In this document: in pieces, positions 7,280-7,828 of the stretch
Layout of the letters: each line of letters begins with the position of its first letter
How positions within the stretch are numbered: the stretch's first letter is position 1
Assembly (NCBI GenBank): GCA_017542695.1
Contig: JAFXWT010000347.1
Location: forward strand, 1 to 7,828
Origin: Clostridia bacterium
GTDB taxonomy: Bacteria; Bacillota_A; Clostridia; Oscillospirales; CAG-272
Length of the DNA stretch: 7,828 nt
Reading direction: 5' to 3'
The notes under the pieces: generated by a model
What the model saw: only the letters and a program-made list of their open reading frames with translations
Database searches by the model: none
What the model was told of the DNA's origin: nothing
Translations under genes and position numbers: made by a program

Positions 7280-7828
7280 ATGTACTATAGTAAAGTCGAA
7301 ATCTGCGGCATAAACACGTCGAAACTGAAAACGCTCACCGAGGATGAAAAGGAGGCGCTTCTGAAAAAGACGGCCGCCGGCGACAAAGCCGCACGCGAGG
7401 AGCTTATCGACGGCAATCTGCGTCTTGTGCTCAGCGTGATACAAAAATTTGTCGGGCGCGGCGAGAGCGCCGACGATCTTTTTCAGATCGGATGCATCGG
7501 TCTGATAAAGGCGATAGACAATTTCGATATGTCCGTCGGGGTGAAATTCTCAACGTACGCTGTGCCGATGATAATCGGCGAGATACGCCGCTATCTGCGC
7601 GACAACAGTATGCTCCGCGTCAGCCGCGGGGTGCGCGACCTCGCCTATAAGGCGCTCGGCGCAAAAGAGGAGTTTTCAAAGAAAAACTCGCGCGAGCCGA
7701 CGGTCGACGAGATCGCCGAAATGATCGGCGAAAAGCCGTCAGACGTAGCGGCGGCGCTCGACGCGATCGTCTTCTGCGCGGGCGTCGGCGCCGGCATGTT
7801 CGTCGTCCCGCTCGACACCTTCCTGCAG
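7280..7828 (+). CDS. sigG: RNA polymerase sporulation sigma factor SigG, 3' truncated and with an anomalous tail
   Basis: SigG directs late forespore transcription during endospore formation. The frame is open for 183 codons to the right edge. Residues 5-20 (KVEICGINTSKLKTLT) are the N-terminal signature that separates SigG from SigF. Sigma region 2 is intact: NLRLVLSVIQKF (46-57), DDLFQIGCIGLIKAIDNFD (65-83), VKFSTYAVPMIIGEIRRYLRD (88-108). Region 3 follows (VSRGVRDLAYKAL, 114-126; EPTVDEIAEMI, 139-149) up to ALDAI (159-163). SigG should then continue with DPVSLFEPIY-like sequence. Instead residues 164-183 read as a hydrophobic helix unlike any sigma factor, so the last 60 bases are probably not native. 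Region 4 is absent from the window. Asp44 stands where B. subtilis SigG has Asn45, a position that from memory is tied to CsfB sensitivity. The gene is divergent from ttcA, with no sigE in the 209 bases upstream. Confidence 0.9.
   Translation, partial: MYYSKVEICGINTSKLKTLTEDEKEALLKKTAAGDKAAREELIDGNLRLVLSVIQKFVGRGESADDLFQIGCIGLIKAIDNFDMSVGVKFSTYAVPMIIGEIRRYLRDNSMLRVSRGVRDLAYKALGAKEEFSKKNSREPTVDEIAEMIGEKPSDVAAALDAIVFCAGVGAGMFVVPLDTFLQ
7769..7828 (+). other. Probable chimeric segment at the right edge
   Basis: These 60 bases follow the last recognisable SigG codon (Ile163). All 20 codons end in G or C, whereas the sigG codons before them mix all third bases. The in-frame translation contains GVGAGMFVVPLDTFLQ, which resembles a transmembrane helix of MFS-type transporters (a GLF-VPL-LLQ-like pattern) and not sigma region 3. 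The last six bases are CTGCAG. A false assembly join at a contig end explains this best. A true gene fusion is possible but unlikely. Confidence 0.6.

Noticed and set aside
7127..7444. A 105-codon minus-strand frame opposite the start of sigG
   Set aside because: It lies antisense to a clear SigG coding region and its promoter, and its product has no recognisable features.
1..7828. A novel defence, mobile or RNA-based system
   Set aside because: On both strands the sequence is accounted for by known housekeeping, envelope, competence and sporulation genes. No direct repeats, array, integrase, transposase or structured RNA of note was found; the only unassigned gene is the 66-residue protein.

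Overview
The window looks like chromosomal DNA from an uncultured, endospore-forming member of the Clostridia. The evidence is a recognisable forespore sigma factor SigG, a Bacillota-type short glucose-6-phosphate isomerase, strong GGAGG-type ribosome binding sites, a consensus sigma-A promoter, and mixed base composition (GC-rich codons interrupted by runs of A and T). No phage, insertion sequence, CRISPR array, tRNA or rRNA is visible. I read it as a largely ordinary housekeeping region.

Layout. Positions 1-2328 (minus strand) hold the first 776 codons of a very large membrane glycosyltransferase of the cyclic beta-1,2-glucan synthase (NdvB/Cgs, GT84) type. It runs off the left edge before its glycoamylase-like and phosphorylase-like parts would be expected. 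A strong hairpin terminator at 2381-2415 separates it from a four-gene minus-strand operon that is transcribed right to left. Its order is ttcA-like tRNA thiolation enzyme (6303-7070), a 66-residue four-cysteine protein (6055-6255), pgi (4705-6045) and comEC (2432-4699). A TTGAAA-17-TACAAT promoter at 7102-7130 stands in front of ttcA, and the 2381-2415 hairpin closes the unit. Gaps inside the operon are 47, 9 and 5 bases, and the small gene's stop codon overlaps the pgi Shine-Dalgarno.

Divergent from this operon, sigG begins at 7280 on the plus strand, behind a possible sigma-F/sigma-G-like -10 element (CATAATA). It runs off the right edge. Its first 163 codons are good SigG sequence. The last 20 codons (about 7769-7828) do not fit SigG: they read like a hydrophobic transporter helix with every codon ending in G or C, so the right end is probably a chimeric assembly join.

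The genes do not form one pathway. The operon mixes tRNA modification, central carbon metabolism (fructose-6-P/glucose-6-P) and a DNA-uptake channel. The NdvB-like enzyme would use UDP-glucose, which derives from glucose-6-phosphate, but that link is only inference. The points most worth checking are the ComEC metallo-beta-lactamase domain, which has lost several metal-ligand positions, the conserved-looking small cysteine protein, and the SigG tail.
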